In this document: positions 35,730-44,757 of the stretch, one piece after another | Layout: every line of letters begins with the position of its first letter | Numbering within the stretch: the first letter of the stretch is position 1 | From: Jeotgalibacillus marinus | GTDB lineage: Bacteria > Bacillota > Bacilli > Bacillales > Jeotgalibacillaceae | Assembly: GCF_040801915.1 (NCBI RefSeq) | Contig: NZ_JBFMIA010000001.1 | Span: 1 to 64,000, forward strand | Direction of reading: 5' to 3' | DNA: 64,000 nucleotides | Position numbers and translations under genes: made by a program | The notes under the pieces: generated by a model | Seen by the model: only the letters and a program-made list of their open reading frames with translations | Databases searched by the model: none | What the model was told of the DNA's origin: nothing

Positions 35730-35863
35730 GTGCAGGTCCTCCTAGGCTTGCTTATCAATTCTAATTGAATTCTCTTCATATTAGCATACGGATAATGCCT
35801 TCGCAAAGCATAGCGTTTAGAGAACACGGAAAGATGTGTTTGGTAGTTCCGTTTTTCCACATA

Positions 35864-35891
35864 AAAAGACCGCACGCATGTGCGGTCTTTT
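35864..35891 (-). terminator. Terminator after hbs
   Basis: A perfect 12-bp stem (35864-35875 with 35880-35891) around GCAT, followed by a T-run on the minus strand. Confidence 0.9.
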
Positions 35892-35914
35892 CATCTAACG
35901 CTAAAGGTATGTAT

Positions 35915-36187
35915 TTATTTCACAGCATCCTTAAGCGCTTTACCTGGTTTGAACGCAGGAACCTTGCTCGCTGCAATCTCGATTTCTTGACCTGTTTGAG
36001 GATTGCGACCTTTACGAGCTGCACGCTCACGTACTTCAAAGTTACCAAAGCCAATAAGTTGGACTTTGTCACCTTTAGCAAGAGCACCCTGAACCGTATC
36101 AAATACCGTATCAACAGCTTTTGTTGCATCCTTTTTAGAAAGCTCAGCTGTCTCTGCTACTGCGTTGATGAGTTCTGTCTTGTTCAC
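35915..36187 (-). CDS. hbs: DNA-binding protein HU
   Basis: Essential histone-like nucleoid protein. The 90 residues follow the HU/IHF pattern: NKTELINAVAETAELSKKDA helices, LIGFGNFEVRERAARKGRNPQTGQEIEI with the DNA-clamping arm, and VPAFKPGKALKDAV at the end. The start is GTG at 36187, because an unusually complete site (AGGAGGTGAT) lies upstream at eight nt; this strong site fits high expression. An out-of-frame ATG overlaps the start. Confidence 0.97.
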   Translation of the reverse strand: MNKTELINAVAETAELSKKDATKAVDTVFDTVQGALAKGDKVQLIGFGNFEVRERAARKGRNPQTGQEIEIAASKVPAFKPGKALKDAVK

Positions 36188-36420
36188 ATCAATCACCTCC
36201 TCCCAAAGTAAATCGTTTCATGGGCAAGTTTCATTACATTAGTCACATAATTTAGAGCATTAGAAGTGATTTCTTTAACAAGAATCACAGTAAAGCCCAT
36301 AGAATCAATGTTCAAGATCAATTCTGTTAAAAGATTATCATATAAAAAATACTTAGGCAAGAATAATTCAATAATTATTGGGAATCTCTTCATGTTTCCC
36401 TAATTTCCCGAAAAAAAAAC

Positions 36421-36459
36421 GTAAAAAGACAGTCTATTTTTACATAGACTGTTTTTTAC
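36421..36459 (-). terminator. Terminator after spoIVA
   Basis: A long stem: 9-bp core (36429-36437 with 36444-36452) extended by gtaaaaa/tttttac with one bulge; a T-run of nine follows on the minus strand. Confidence 0.9.
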
Positions 36460-36483
36460 CACGATGTAAATATTAACAATTCC

Positions 36484-37962
36484 TTAAAGGATAATTGCAA
36501 TCATCCCTCCAGAACCCTCGTTAATCACACGTTCAAGCGTCTCTTTTAATTTATAACGTGCATTCTCTGGCATAATGGAAAGTTTAGCTTGAATCCCATC
36601 ACTTACGAGTGAACTTAAGCTTCTACCAAAAATATCCGAACTCCAAATAGATAATGGATCGTCCTCAAAATCCTGCATTAAATATTCAACGAGCTCCTCA
36701 CTTTGCTTTTCTGTCCCGATAATCGGTGAAAATTCAGATTCAACATCTACTTTAATCATGTGAATGGAAGGAGCAACAGCTTTTAAACGGACACCGTAAC
36801 GAGGACCTTGTCGAATAATTTCTGGCTCATCTAAACTCATGTCTGACATCACAGGCGGGGCAATCCCATAACCTGTTTGACGAACCATTGTAAGCGCATC
36901 TGCAAATTGATCGTATTCTTCTTTCGCGTGAGAATAATCTTGAATTAGTTGGAGGAACTGATCCTTCGTTGCTACTCTTTCTCCAATCATTTCATGTAGA
37001 ATTTCTTCAAATAAATGATCACCTGCTCGTAAATCAATATTCGCGACCCCTTGCCCCATGTTCATCCCAGCCAAGCTAGCTTCTTGAACATGCTCAAATT
37101 CTTCAAATTGACGAACGACTCGGTCCACATCACGTAATCGTTTTATATCATGGACCACTTCTGTGACTGCTTCTTGGAAGTGCTCTCTTAGCCAATGTCT
37201 ATCCTCCAACACCATCACCCAGCTAGGTAAATTCACATTCACCTCAAGCACCGGAAATTCATAGAGAGCCTCACGTAAAATCATAAGGACATCTGATTCT
37301 CTCATGCTTTCAACACTCATCGCAATGACAGGAATATCATACTTTACTTGAAGCTCTTTGCGTAGTTGATCTGTTTCAGTTTGATGTGGCCTTGCACTAT
37401 TCATCACCATGATAAAAGGCTTTCCAACCTCGTTTAGTTCGGATACGATTCGTTCTTCAGCTTCAACGTAACTTTCTCTAGGAATGTCTCCAATCGTGCC
37501 ATCAGTTGTCATCAATACACCGATCGTTGAATGATCTTGGATTACTTTCCGTGTTCCAACCTCAGCAGCCTCATGAAACGGAATAGGCTCTTCATACCAC
37601 GGTGTATGAACCATGCGAGGGCCATATTCATCTTCATGTCCTTGTGCTCCAGGTATCGTGTATCCTACACAGTCAACCATACGAATGTTTACTTCAAGTC
37701 CATCAACAACTTGAATTCGAGCTGCCTGATTAGGAACAAATTTCGGTTCGGTTGTCATAATCGTACGTCCTGCAGCGCTTTGAGGTAATTCATCCTGTGC
37801 TCTGCTTCGTTCAGCCTCATTCGTTATATGAGGGACGACTGCGAGCTCCATCATTTTTTTGATGAAAGTCGATTTCCCAGTGCGCACTGCTCCCACTACA
37901 CCAATATAAATATCCCCACCCGTTCGTTCAGCTATATGTTCAAACACATTTTGTTTCTCCAT
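36484..37962 (-). CDS. spoIVA: Stage IV sporulation protein A, coat morphogenetic ATPase
   Basis: Forms the basement layer of the spore coat by ATP-driven polymerisation on the outer forespore membrane. The N-terminal GTPase-like domain has Walker A GAVRTGKSTFIKK (residues 24-36), the switch region RTIMTTEPKFVP and DCVGYTIPGAQGHEDE. The C-terminal tail (DIFGRSLSSLVSDGIQAKLS...GGMIAIIL) is the segment that anchors to SpoVM. 492 residues, the exact family length. A sigma-E type -10 lies about 40 bp upstream. Confidence 0.98.
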   Translation of the reverse strand: MEKQNVFEHIAERTGGDIYIGVVGAVRTGKSTFIKKMMELAVVPHITNEAERSRAQDELPQSAAGRTIMTTEPKFVPNQAARIQVVDGLEVNIRMVDCVGYTIPGAQGHEDEYGPRMVHTPWYEEPIPFHEAAEVGTRKVIQDHSTIGVLMTTDGTIGDIPRESYVEAEERIVSELNEVGKPFIMVMNSARPHQTETDQLRKELQVKYDIPVIAMSVESMRESDVLMILREALYEFPVLEVNVNLPSWVMVLEDRHWLREHFQEAVTEVVHDIKRLRDVDRVVRQFEEFEHVQEASLAGMNMGQGVANIDLRAGDHLFEEILHEMIGERVATKDQFLQLIQDYSHAKEEYDQFADALTMVRQTGYGIAPPVMSDMSLDEPEIIRQGPRYGVRLKAVAPSIHMIKVDVESEFSPIIGTEKQSEELVEYLMQDFEDDPLSIWSSDIFGRSLSSLVSDGIQAKLSIMPENARYKLKETLERVINEGSGGMIAIIL

Positions 37963-38000
37963 TAAAGCGCCCCCTCTTTTCGAACATTCTTCGCATAATT

Positions 38001-38008
38001 AGTGTATG
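38001..38008 (-). promoter_or_regulatory. Sigma-E type -10 element upstream of spoIVA
   Basis: CATACACT on the minus strand fits the sigma-E -10 consensus (CATACANT). The matching -35 region is not clear. spoIVA is known to be mother-cell expressed under sigma-E and sigma-K in B. subtilis. Confidence 0.5.
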
Positions 38009-38032
38009 AGGACATGCATTTTTCAGAACAAA

Positions 38033-38082
38033 AAAACAGTCTTTTTCGTTCAATTTGCATAATGAACGAAAAAGACTGTTTT
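38033..38082 (-). terminator. Terminator after yphF
   Basis: A perfect 20-bp stem (38033-38052 with 38063-38082), followed by a T-run on the minus strand. The yphF stop codon is part of the stem. Confidence 0.92.
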
Positions 38083-38794
38083 AAGATGGGTTAGAATAAA
38101 TGATTTTATTTTCTTCATTTACTGCATAAGGAAAAGAGTATGCAGGTACAAACATCGAACCATTAAGTAAGATAGAACGAATGTCTTCATCGCTCTGTTC
38201 AAGTGTTAACTCTTGTTCTTGAGCAATTTGGTAAAGATCAGTAATATAATCTACGTAGATCGTTCCATCACCACTTGCAACAAGCGGTAATTCCTTATTT
38301 GTAAAAGGACTTAGTACCATCGGATCCTCTTTATAACCGAGTTTTTCATAATTGATGGTAAACACATTGTCGCCGAGTGCCTCTTTAAACGGAACACCCT
38401 GATTTGCTTGAATTCGAACATTAAGCGTTCTGATCGTCTCAGCAATTCTCAAATCAAATATCCGAACTGTAGGATCTTCTTCAACATTGGTTAACGTGTA
38501 TTGAAAAACTCCTCCATTCTCATATGCATTTCCAGGAAGTTGTTTTAAATATCGCGGCTTTAATTTTGAATAATCAATTAAATATTTTTGATAGATAGGA
38601 GTATCTTCTTCCACTGTTCTTATTGGCAACAGTCCTCCAGACTCTTCTTGGAATTGATCAATTGCTTGTTGAACAGTTGCGATCTGATCTTCATATGGTA
38701 GTTCATTTTCAGATTTTTGTTGAGCTGGGTACATACATCCTGTTAGCAACAATACAGTGCAGATAATAGCAAGTATAGCACTATACTTTTTCAT
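38081..38794 (-). CDS. yphF: YphF family lipoprotein
   Basis: A 237-residue exported lipoprotein: signal peptide 1-19 with lipobox LLTGC (Cys20), then a soluble domain with no catalytic motif that I recognise. Length and place between spoIVA and yphE/gpsA match B. subtilis YphF. ATG preceded by AAGGAGAG. Function unknown; neighbourhood suggests a possible sporulation link but the sequence does not show one. Confidence 0.82.
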   Translation of the reverse strand: MKKYSAILAIICTVLLLTGCMYPAQQKSENELPYEDQIATVQQAIDQFQEESGGLLPIRTVEEDTPIYQKYLIDYSKLKPRYLKQLPGNAYENGGVFQYTLTNVEEDPTVRIFDLRIAETIRTLNVRIQANQGVPFKEALGDNVFTINYEKLGYKEDPMVLSPFTNKELPLVASGDGTIYVDYITDLYQIAQEQELTLEQSDEDIRSILLNGSMFVPAYSFPYAVNEENKIIYSNPS

Positions 38795-38820
38795 GAAGGC
38801 ACTCTCCTTGTCAAACGCTT

Positions 38821-39018
38821 CTATAATGTGGGTCCGCTAAAAACGACAAAGATCATTATTAGACCAGCTAAAATCATTAACACATATGCAATTAACGCCG
38901 TAATGAACTTTATAAATTTATTCGAGATTTTATATCGACTAAAATAGATCGTGATGATTGCAAAAAACATAAACCCCATCGATCCAAACGAGATCCACAT
39001 TTTTGTTAAAGATGACAT
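38821..39018 (-). CDS. yphE: Small membrane protein YphE (DUF2768)
   Basis: A 65-residue protein with two hydrophobic helices (about residues 6-26 and 38-60) joined by a basic loop (SRYKISNKF). This matches the DUF2768/YphE family. I start at ATG 39018 after a GGAGGAG site; an in-frame GTG six codons earlier overlaps that site. 26 bp upstream of yphF, so probably one transcript. Function unknown. Confidence 0.78.
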   Translation of the reverse strand: MSSLTKMWISFGSMGFMFFAIITIYFSRYKISNKFIKFITALIAYVLMILAGLIMIFVVFSGPTL

Positions 39019-39156
39019 TCTTGACCGCTCCTCCACTTACCAATAATCTTAGTTATCATTAAGTCTTTTAATTTAAATTATAGCATAGCCACCCAGCGCA
39101 AGAGGTTTTTTGAAAATCGTTCGTAAAACGTTCATAATTTGCTCGTTCAGCCCCTG

Positions 39157-39201
39157 ACAAATAAAAAACTGAGAGCTAATTGCCCTCAGTTTCTTATTTG
39201 T
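39157..39201 (-). terminator. Terminator after der-gpsA
   Basis: Two paired blocks, 39157-39164 with 39194-39201 and 39167-39174 with 39185-39192, form one long interrupted stem. The gpsA stop lies within it. Confidence 0.75.
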
Positions 39202-40235
39202 TCTCCTAAAATATCTACCAGGCCTTCCATTTCATGCGTTTTCATTCGTGACATTAATTGATCAACTGCTTCTTTTGGATCCACATCATCAAATAATATA
39301 CAATGAAGCGCTTGTACGATCGGCATCGAGACTTTATGTTTTCGAGCTAATTGGTAGGCAGCTTTTGTGGTACGCACACCTTCAACAACCATTCCCATCG
39401 TCTCCAGAACTTCATCAAGATTCTTCCCTTTACCAAGCATGTTTCCTGCTCGCCAGTTTCGAGAGTGAACGCTTGTACACGTAACAATCAAATCACCAAC
39501 ACCTGTTAATCCGGAAAAAGTTAAAGGATTAGCTCCTAGCGTTGTTCCTAAACGAGCAATTTCTGCAAGACCCCGTGTGATTAACGCAGCTTTTGCATTA
39601 TCACCATAACCAAGACCGTCCGAAATTCCGGCAGCAAGTGCGATGATATTTTTTAACGCTCCACCGATTTCCACTCCAATTACATCAGAATTAGTATACA
39701 CCCGAAAGTGTTGGTTCATAAATAAGTCTTGAACAAATTGCGACGCGTTCAGTTGATCAGATGCAGCAGTCACAGTTGTCGGATGTCGTTTTACAACTTC
39801 TTCTGCATGACTTGGACCTGACAATACAACCATGCTTTTCATTGTTTTTTCAGAAAGTGTTTGTTGCAAGATTTCAGAAATTCGCAGATGTGAATCTGGC
39901 TCAATCCCTTTACTTACATGAACGATAACCTTCGGCTCTTTACAAACCTTTTCGATGTTTTGTGCTACTTCACGAATCGCTTTAGAAGGAACTGCAAAAA
40001 CGATAGTCGAAACTCCTTCAATTGCTTTTTCAAGCTCGTAGTATGCCTTTACAGAGGCAGGTAGATCTGTATCCGGTAAATATCTCTCGTTACGGTTTGT
40101 ATCGTTAATTAAAGCCATTTGGTCTTTGTTATGAGTCCATAAGTTCACATCATGACCGTTATCACCTAGCACTAACGCAAGAGCAGTTCCCCAGCTTCCT
40201 GCACCTATTACAGCTACACGTTGATTTGTCTCCAT
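39186..40235 (-). CDS. gpsA: Glycerol-3-phosphate dehydrogenase [NAD(P)+]
   Basis: Reduces dihydroxyacetone phosphate to sn-glycerol 3-phosphate for phospholipid synthesis. The N-terminal NAD-binding motif is GAGSWGTALAL (residues 11-21); VSKGIEPDS, LSGPSHAEEV and the catalytic-domain GGALKNIIALAAGISDGLGYGDNAKAALITRGLAE with the active-site Lys follow. 349 residues, normal. 40 bp after der, ATG preceded by AAAGGAG. Confidence 0.97.
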   Translation of the reverse strand: METNQRVAVIGAGSWGTALALVLGDNGHDVNLWTHNKDQMALINDTNRNERYLPDTDLPASVKAYYELEKAIEGVSTIVFAVPSKAIREVAQNIEKVCKEPKVIVHVSKGIEPDSHLRISEILQQTLSEKTMKSMVVLSGPSHAEEVVKRHPTTVTAASDQLNASQFVQDLFMNQHFRVYTNSDVIGVEIGGALKNIIALAAGISDGLGYGDNAKAALITRGLAEIARLGTTLGANPLTFSGLTGVGDLIVTCTSVHSRNWRAGNMLGKGKNLDEVLETMGMVVEGVRTTKAAYQLARKHKVSMPIVQALHCILFDDVDPKEAVDQLMSRMKTHEMEGLVDILGEQIRN

Positions 40236-40275
40236 TGTTATACTCCTTTCGTTTAAAGAAGGTCGTTAATCACTA

Positions 40276-41586
40276 TTACTTACGAGCTCTAGCGATTAAG
40301 CGAATTGGTGTGCCTTCAAACCCAAAGGCTTCTCGAATTCTATTTTCTAAAAATCGTTCGTACGAAAAGTGCATCAATTCAGGTTCATTTACAAAAATCA
40401 CAAAAGTTGGAGGCTTAACAGCTACTTGAGTAGCATAGAAAATTTTCAATCGTTTCCCGTGATCTGTAGGTGTTGGGTTCATAGCAACAGCATCCATCAC
40501 AACCTCGTTTAAAACGCTTGATTGTACACGCATTGAATGGTTTTCACTTGCCATATTGATGACAGGAAGTAAGGTATGAATTCGTTTTTTTGTTAAGGCA
40601 GATAAGAACACGACCGGTGCATAATCCAAGAATTGAAAATGGTCACGTAATTTTTTTTCAAAACGATCCATTGTTTTATCATCTTTATCAACAGCATCCC
40701 ATTTATTTACGACCATAATCACCGCTCGTCCTGCATCATGAGCGTATCCTGCAATTTTTTTATCTTGGTCGATTATTCCTTCTTCTGCATCAATGACAAC
40801 AAGAACAACGTCGGAACGTTCAATCGCTCGAAGCGCACGCAACACACTATACTTCTCTGTTGTTTCATACACCTTACCTTTTTTCCTCATTCCTGCAGTA
40901 TCAATAATCACATATTCTTGGCTGTCGTATTTATAAGGTGAATCAATTGCGTCTCGTGTCGTTCCTGCAATGTCACTTACAATTACACGGTCTTCACCAA
41001 GAAGTGCATTTACAAGAGAAGATTTCCCGACATTTGGTCGACCTATTAAAGAAAACTTAATTACTTCATCGCCGTACTTAACTTCATCTTGGGGTTTAAA
41101 GCTTTTCGTTACTGCATCAAGCATCTCACCAAGACCAAGACCATGAGAACCAGAAATTGGATATGGTTCCCCAAAACCTAAAGAATAAAAATCATAAATT
41201 TGATTTTTCATATCAGGATTGTCCACTTTATTAACAGCTAGTACAATCGGTTTACTCGAGCGAAATAAAATTTTCGCAACTTGTTCATCAGCTGACGTAA
41301 CGCCTTCACGACCATTTGTCATAAAGATTATTACATCTGCTTCATCGATCGCGATCTCAGCTTGTTGGCGAATTTGCTCTAGAAATGGTTCGTCACCAAT
41401 TTCAATTCCACCTGTATCTATAATATTAAAATCGTGCGTTAACCACTCTGCAGAGCTATAAATACGGTCTCTAGTGATACCTGGAATATCTTCAACGATG
41501 GAAATTCTTTCTCCAACAATTCTGTTAAAAATAGTTGACTTCCCTACATTAGGACGTCCAACTATTGCAACGACTGGCTTTGCCAT
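40276..41586 (-). CDS. der: Ribosome biogenesis GTPase Der (EngA)
   Basis: Essential tandem GTPase needed for 50S subunit maturation. Two GTPase domains, each with GRPNVGKS (near residues 9-16 and 180-190), with DTGG/DTAG switch motifs and NKVD/NKWD specificity motifs, followed by a KH-like domain ending EPELMHFSYERFLENRIREAFGFEGTPIRL. I start at ATG 41586, which AAAGGGTGA precedes; a GTG three codons earlier overlaps the site. 436 residues, as in B. subtilis. Confidence 0.97.
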   Translation of the reverse strand: MAKPVVAIVGRPNVGKSTIFNRIVGERISIVEDIPGITRDRIYSSAEWLTHDFNIIDTGGIEIGDEPFLEQIRQQAEIAIDEADVIIFMTNGREGVTSADEQVAKILFRSSKPIVLAVNKVDNPDMKNQIYDFYSLGFGEPYPISGSHGLGLGEMLDAVTKSFKPQDEVKYGDEVIKFSLIGRPNVGKSSLVNALLGEDRVIVSDIAGTTRDAIDSPYKYDSQEYVIIDTAGMRKKGKVYETTEKYSVLRALRAIERSDVVLVVIDAEEGIIDQDKKIAGYAHDAGRAVIMVVNKWDAVDKDDKTMDRFEKKLRDHFQFLDYAPVVFLSALTKKRIHTLLPVINMASENHSMRVQSSVLNEVVMDAVAMNPTPTDHGKRLKIFYATQVAVKPPTFVIFVNEPELMHFSYERFLENRIREAFGFEGTPIRLIARARK

Positions 41587-41958
41587 GACGTTCACCCTTT
41601 CTCTCTGTCCAACTTATCTATAGTATATATCAAATCGTACGTTTCCACGTAACACAACCATAAAAAGACAGCAAGTTGATCCTATCTTTTTCTAAAACGA
41701 CTCGCATAATTGTATCAATAAATATACAGAAAAACAATCGGCAATCAAGGAAGAACGGAACAGTGAGCTTAACACAACGAAAGAGCAAGTGGCTCGTACA
41801 CCCAAGATGATCATTAATTCAGTTTATGACATCTAGAGACTCTCGACACTGAATTGGACGAAGATTAAAGTCAAGTTCCCAGGCTTTTTATCCGTGTCCG
41901 TTCTAAACCGAAACAAAAAACGCTAATTACCGCTTTAACCAGCAGTAATTAGCGTTTT
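41587..41958. other. Non-coding interval between the S1-protein operon and der
   Basis: About 370 bp with stops in all frames and no credible start. The left end may hold the der promoter (an AT-rich TATATACTATA block at about 41615-41630, weak -35), and the right end holds the terminator at 41916-41959. The B. subtilis chromosome, as I recall it, has small genes (yphA, yphB, ypzI) here; I see no homologue or clear remnant. Confidence 0.55.
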
Positions 41959-41959
41959 T
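41916..41959 (-). terminator. Terminator of the cmk-plsC-S1 protein region
   Basis: A perfect 15-bp stem (41916-41930 with 41945-41959), followed by a T-run on the minus strand. The stop codon of the 75-residue ORF touches the stem. Confidence 0.9.
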
Positions 41960-42186
41960 CATGGCAACTTCATTTTTCTTGAAAATTGATCAGGTTTTTC
42001 ATTGTTGACAAAAGGCGAACTTAAATTAAGTTCGCCTTTTGTCAGCATAGAGTCAGAAACCACTAATCGCACTATTTGGTCAGTTTTGACGGATAACAAA
42101 GCAACTTCAAATCCCTCTTCACCAGAAGTGACGGTAGATAATAAATAATCACTATGATCAAGTTTTATCTTCGCCCTGATTCTCAC
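41959..42186 (-). CDS. Unrecognised small protein after the S1-domain gene
   Basis: A 75-residue ORF starting with GTG two bp after the stop of the S1-domain gene and ending at the operon terminator. No signal peptide, membrane helix or known motif. It looks like a small beta-rich protein: alternating hydrophobic residues (IRAKIKLDHSDYLLSTV, EGFEVALLSVKTDQIVRLVVSD) and a basic C-terminus. The ribosome binding site is weak (TTAAAG), so expression would rely on coupling. Its exact fit between the upstream stop and the terminator is the main evidence that it is real. I do not recognise the family. Confidence 0.5.
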   Translation of the reverse strand: MRIRAKIKLDHSDYLLSTVTSGEEGFEVALLSVKTDQIVRLVVSDSMLTKGELNLSSPFVNNEKPDQFSRKMKLP

Positions 42187-42188
42187 CT

Positions 42189-43331
42189 TTAATTTAGATC
42201 TTTTAATTTGTCTCCGATCATTTCGCCTAACTGGAATCCTTTTGACTCATCAGGTATGTCATACGAGTGATTACGTCTGCTATCGCCCTTAGATTCTTCT
42301 AACTCTTTGATTGAAAGCGAAAGACGTTGATCGATAATATTTACATCTAATACTTTAACTTTGACATCTTGCCCCTCTTCTAGCACTTCATGAGGTGTTC
42401 CGATGTGCTGGTGTGAAATTTGAGAAATGTGCACAAGTCCTTCTACACCTGGGAACACTTCGACGAATGCACCATAGGATACAAGGCGTCGAACCTTCCC
42501 TTCTAATAGGTTACCTTTAGGAGCTTTCTCCTCAATATCAGTCCAAGGTCCAGGTAAAGTTTCTTTAATTGATAGCGAAATACGTTCATTATCACGATCG
42601 ACAGAAAGTACCTTCACTTGTACTTTTTGACCTTCTTCAACTACATCGGATGGCTTTTCAACATGTTGATGAGAAAGTTGGGATATATGTACGAGCTCAT
42701 CAACTCCACCAATATCAACAAATGCCCCGAAGTCAGTAATTCGTTGGACCGTTCCATCCAATACGTCATTTGGTTGGGTGCTTTCGAGCAAAGCTTTTTT
42801 CTTTTCAGCTTTCTCACCTTCCACAACCGCTCGGTGTGAAAGAATTAAACGGTTTTTTTCTTCATCTAATTCAACGATTCTGAAAGCTAAGCTTTTACCA
42901 CGATAATCTTCAAAGTCTTCAACATAATAATCTTCAACAAGTGATGCAGGTACAAATCCTCGTACGCCAAGATCGACAACGAGACCACCTTTAACAACAT
43001 CTTTGACTTCAGCGTCGAATACTTCTTGAGATTGGAAACGTCGTCTCATTTCATCCCATGCTTTTTCTGCTTCGACTTTACGTTTCGATAGGACGAGAAG
43101 TTCATCCTCAACCTTTGTGACAACAAGATCAAGCTCGTCTCCTTCTTTGACAACATCAGATGCTTGTTCTACATGGAGACTCGACAGCTCGCTAATTGGA
43201 ATAATGCCATCCACTTTGCTGTCCTTGACATCAACAAGAACCTGCTTTTCTTCCACTTTCGTTACGGTACCGGTCACGCGGTCTCCCACCTCGAGAGAGT
43301 TTACTTCGATGTGATTCATGTCTTCTGTCAT
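42189..43331 (-). CDS. ypfD: 30S ribosomal protein S1 homologue with four S1 domains
   Basis: An RNA-binding protein with four S1 (OB-fold) repeats in 380 residues, at about 12-80, 100-165, 185-255 and 270-345; each has the (G)xVxxxxxxGaxVdl/i...GlvHiSqlS pattern, clearest in the last two (GAFVDIGGVDELVHISQLSHQHV and GAFVEVFPGVEGLVHISQISHQHI). Firmicute members are shorter than the six-domain E. coli RpsA, and their role in translation is accessory. Often annotated rpsA. ATG follows GGAGGAG. It lies downstream of plsC as usual in Bacillaceae. Confidence 0.93.
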   Translation of the reverse strand: MTEDMNHIEVNSLEVGDRVTGTVTKVEEKQVLVDVKDSKVDGIIPISELSSLHVEQASDVVKEGDELDLVVTKVEDELLVLSKRKVEAEKAWDEMRRRFQSQEVFDAEVKDVVKGGLVVDLGVRGFVPASLVEDYYVEDFEDYRGKSLAFRIVELDEEKNRLILSHRAVVEGEKAEKKKALLESTQPNDVLDGTVQRITDFGAFVDIGGVDELVHISQLSHQHVEKPSDVVEEGQKVQVKVLSVDRDNERISLSIKETLPGPWTDIEEKAPKGNLLEGKVRRLVSYGAFVEVFPGVEGLVHISQISHQHIGTPHEVLEEGQDVKVKVLDVNIIDQRLSLSIKELEESKGDSRRNHSYDIPDESKGFQLGEMIGDKLKDLN

Positions 43332-43455
43332 ATGTACTCCTCCTTAATCCATGACTACTGAAATAATATTAAATGTGAATTTAATCACACTAATTATAAA
43401 TTCAGAATATACTACTAACTTCTAATAAACTGAACAGTTTGTCAAGTGAGAACTT

Positions 43456-44037
43456 TTATCGATGATTGTCGATAAGCTGTTTAATATGGCACATGATTAA
43501 TTCCGTTGCCTCTTCAGCTGATGCTTTTCTTTCTCTTAATTCATCCATTGGAATGGGTTTGCCGTACACTACTTTTAAACGTTTAAAAGGTTTGTATGGA
43601 CCAATTATGGCACATGGAATGACATCAGCCTTTGAACGTAATGCAAAAAAACCTGCACCCGCTAAACCTTTTTTAATTTCACCATCTTCACTGCGTGTTC
43701 CCTCTGGAAACAAACCCATAACATTGCCTTCTTTAAGAATTCCGAGACCGCGTCTTAGTGCTTCGCGATCACTCATCCCACGCTTTACAGGGAATGCACG
43801 AATGTTTGGAAGCAATTGTTTTAAAATTGGTGCCTGGAACAGTTCATCTTTCGCCATAAACGAAACGGGTCTTGGCGCTGTTAAACCTACAACTGGAGGG
43901 TCTAAAAGAGCAATATGATTTGCACAAAGAAGGACGCCTCCTTCTTTAGGAAAATGTTCAAGTCCAATCGTTTGAAAGCGGTAGATGGGTGTTAATACCA
44001 TTTTAACTAGTGACCTAGCAAATGTATATAAATTCAT
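43456..44037 (-). CDS. plsC: 1-acyl-sn-glycerol-3-phosphate acyltransferase
   Basis: Makes phosphatidate by acylating lysophosphatidate at the membrane. The 193-residue protein carries the acyltransferase block I NHIALLDPP (His-X4-Asp), block II/III with FPVKRGMSDREALRR and FPEGTRSEDG, and block IV VIPCAIIGP. One weak N-terminal membrane-associating helix. The start ATG overlaps the cmk stop by four bases, so the two are translationally coupled. In B. subtilis plsC lies elsewhere, but a cmk-plsC-S1 order is common in other Bacillaceae. Confidence 0.93.
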   Translation of the reverse strand: MNLYTFARSLVKMVLTPIYRFQTIGLEHFPKEGGVLLCANHIALLDPPVVGLTAPRPVSFMAKDELFQAPILKQLLPNIRAFPVKRGMSDREALRRGLGILKEGNVMGLFPEGTRSEDGEIKKGLAGAGFFALRSKADVIPCAIIGPYKPFKRLKVVYGKPIPMDELRERKASAEEATELIMCHIKQLIDNHR

Positions 44038-44723
44038 GATTTCCCTCCACGCTTTTCAACCAGCAGGATAATTTCATTAACAACACTTTGAATATTCATC
44101 AACGTCGTATCCATTTCGATCGCATCTTCCGCTTTTATCAGTGGAGATACAGCTCTTGTCGAATCAAGATGATCCCGCTCTTCAATTTCACGCTGAAGCT
44201 GTTGCAAATTTGATTCAATTCCTTGTTTTTTGTGTTCTTCATGGCGTCTTCTTGCACGTTCTTCAGCACTTGCAACCATAAAAACTTTCACTTCTGCGTC
44301 AGGTATTACATGCGTTCCAATATCACGACCATCCATTACAATACCGCCATTTTCAACGAGTTGCTGCTGACGTTTCACCATTTCTTTTCTTACACCAGCG
44401 TGCTTAGCAACTTTTGAAACCATATTGGTCACTTCAATGGACCGTATCTCTTGTGTAACTTCTTTTCCATCTAAAAAAACACGCTGTCCAAGATCCCCTG
44501 CTTCCAGCTCTATAATAGTATTCAATAACAAGCGTGTTAATTCCTGCTCGTTTTCCAAATTTACTCCTTTGTTTATCGCTTTGTATGTTAATGTGCGATA
44601 CATTGCTCCTGTATCGATATAAACAAAACCTAACCGTTCGGCTAGTTGTTTTGCAACGGTACTTTTGCCAGCAGCTGCTGGTCCATCTAAAGCAATCCTC
44701 ATTGTCATCCATTTTTCATCCAC
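44034..44723 (-). CDS. cmk: Cytidylate kinase
   Basis: Phosphorylates CMP and dCMP. P-loop GPAAAGKSTVAKQLAERLGF, then YIDTGAMYRTLTYKA, the NMP-binding insert, GRDIGTHVIPDAEVKVFM and the lid region ARRRHEEHKKQG. The start is GTG at 44723, eight nt after GAAGGAG; ATG codons further in lack a site. A promoter with TG-extended -10 lies about 35 bp upstream. 229 residues. Confidence 0.96.
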   Translation of the reverse strand: MDEKWMTMRIALDGPAAAGKSTVAKQLAERLGFVYIDTGAMYRTLTYKAINKGVNLENEQELTRLLLNTIIELEAGDLGQRVFLDGKEVTQEIRSIEVTNMVSKVAKHAGVRKEMVKRQQQLVENGGIVMDGRDIGTHVIPDAEVKVFMVASAEERARRRHEEHKKQGIESNLQQLQREIEERDHLDSTRAVSPLIKAEDAIEMDTTLMNIQSVVNEIILLVEKRGGKS

Positions 44724-44757
44724 AGGTCATTCTCCTTCATCTTGCATTTTCAGTGTC

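Noticed and set aside
35765..36211. 148-residue plus-strand ORF covering hbs
   Set aside because: It is the antisense shadow of hbs and its terminator, has Cys/Phe-rich composition unlike a real protein, and no ribosome binding site.
36193..36393. 66-residue ORF upstream of hbs on the minus strand
   Set aside because: It runs into the hbs ribosome binding site, has no site of its own, and its composition looks like AT-rich leader sequence; the region more likely holds the hbs promoter and 5' leader.
43466..43918. 150-residue plus-strand ORF inside plsC
   Set aside because: Antisense shadow of plsC; its codons mirror the PlsC motifs.
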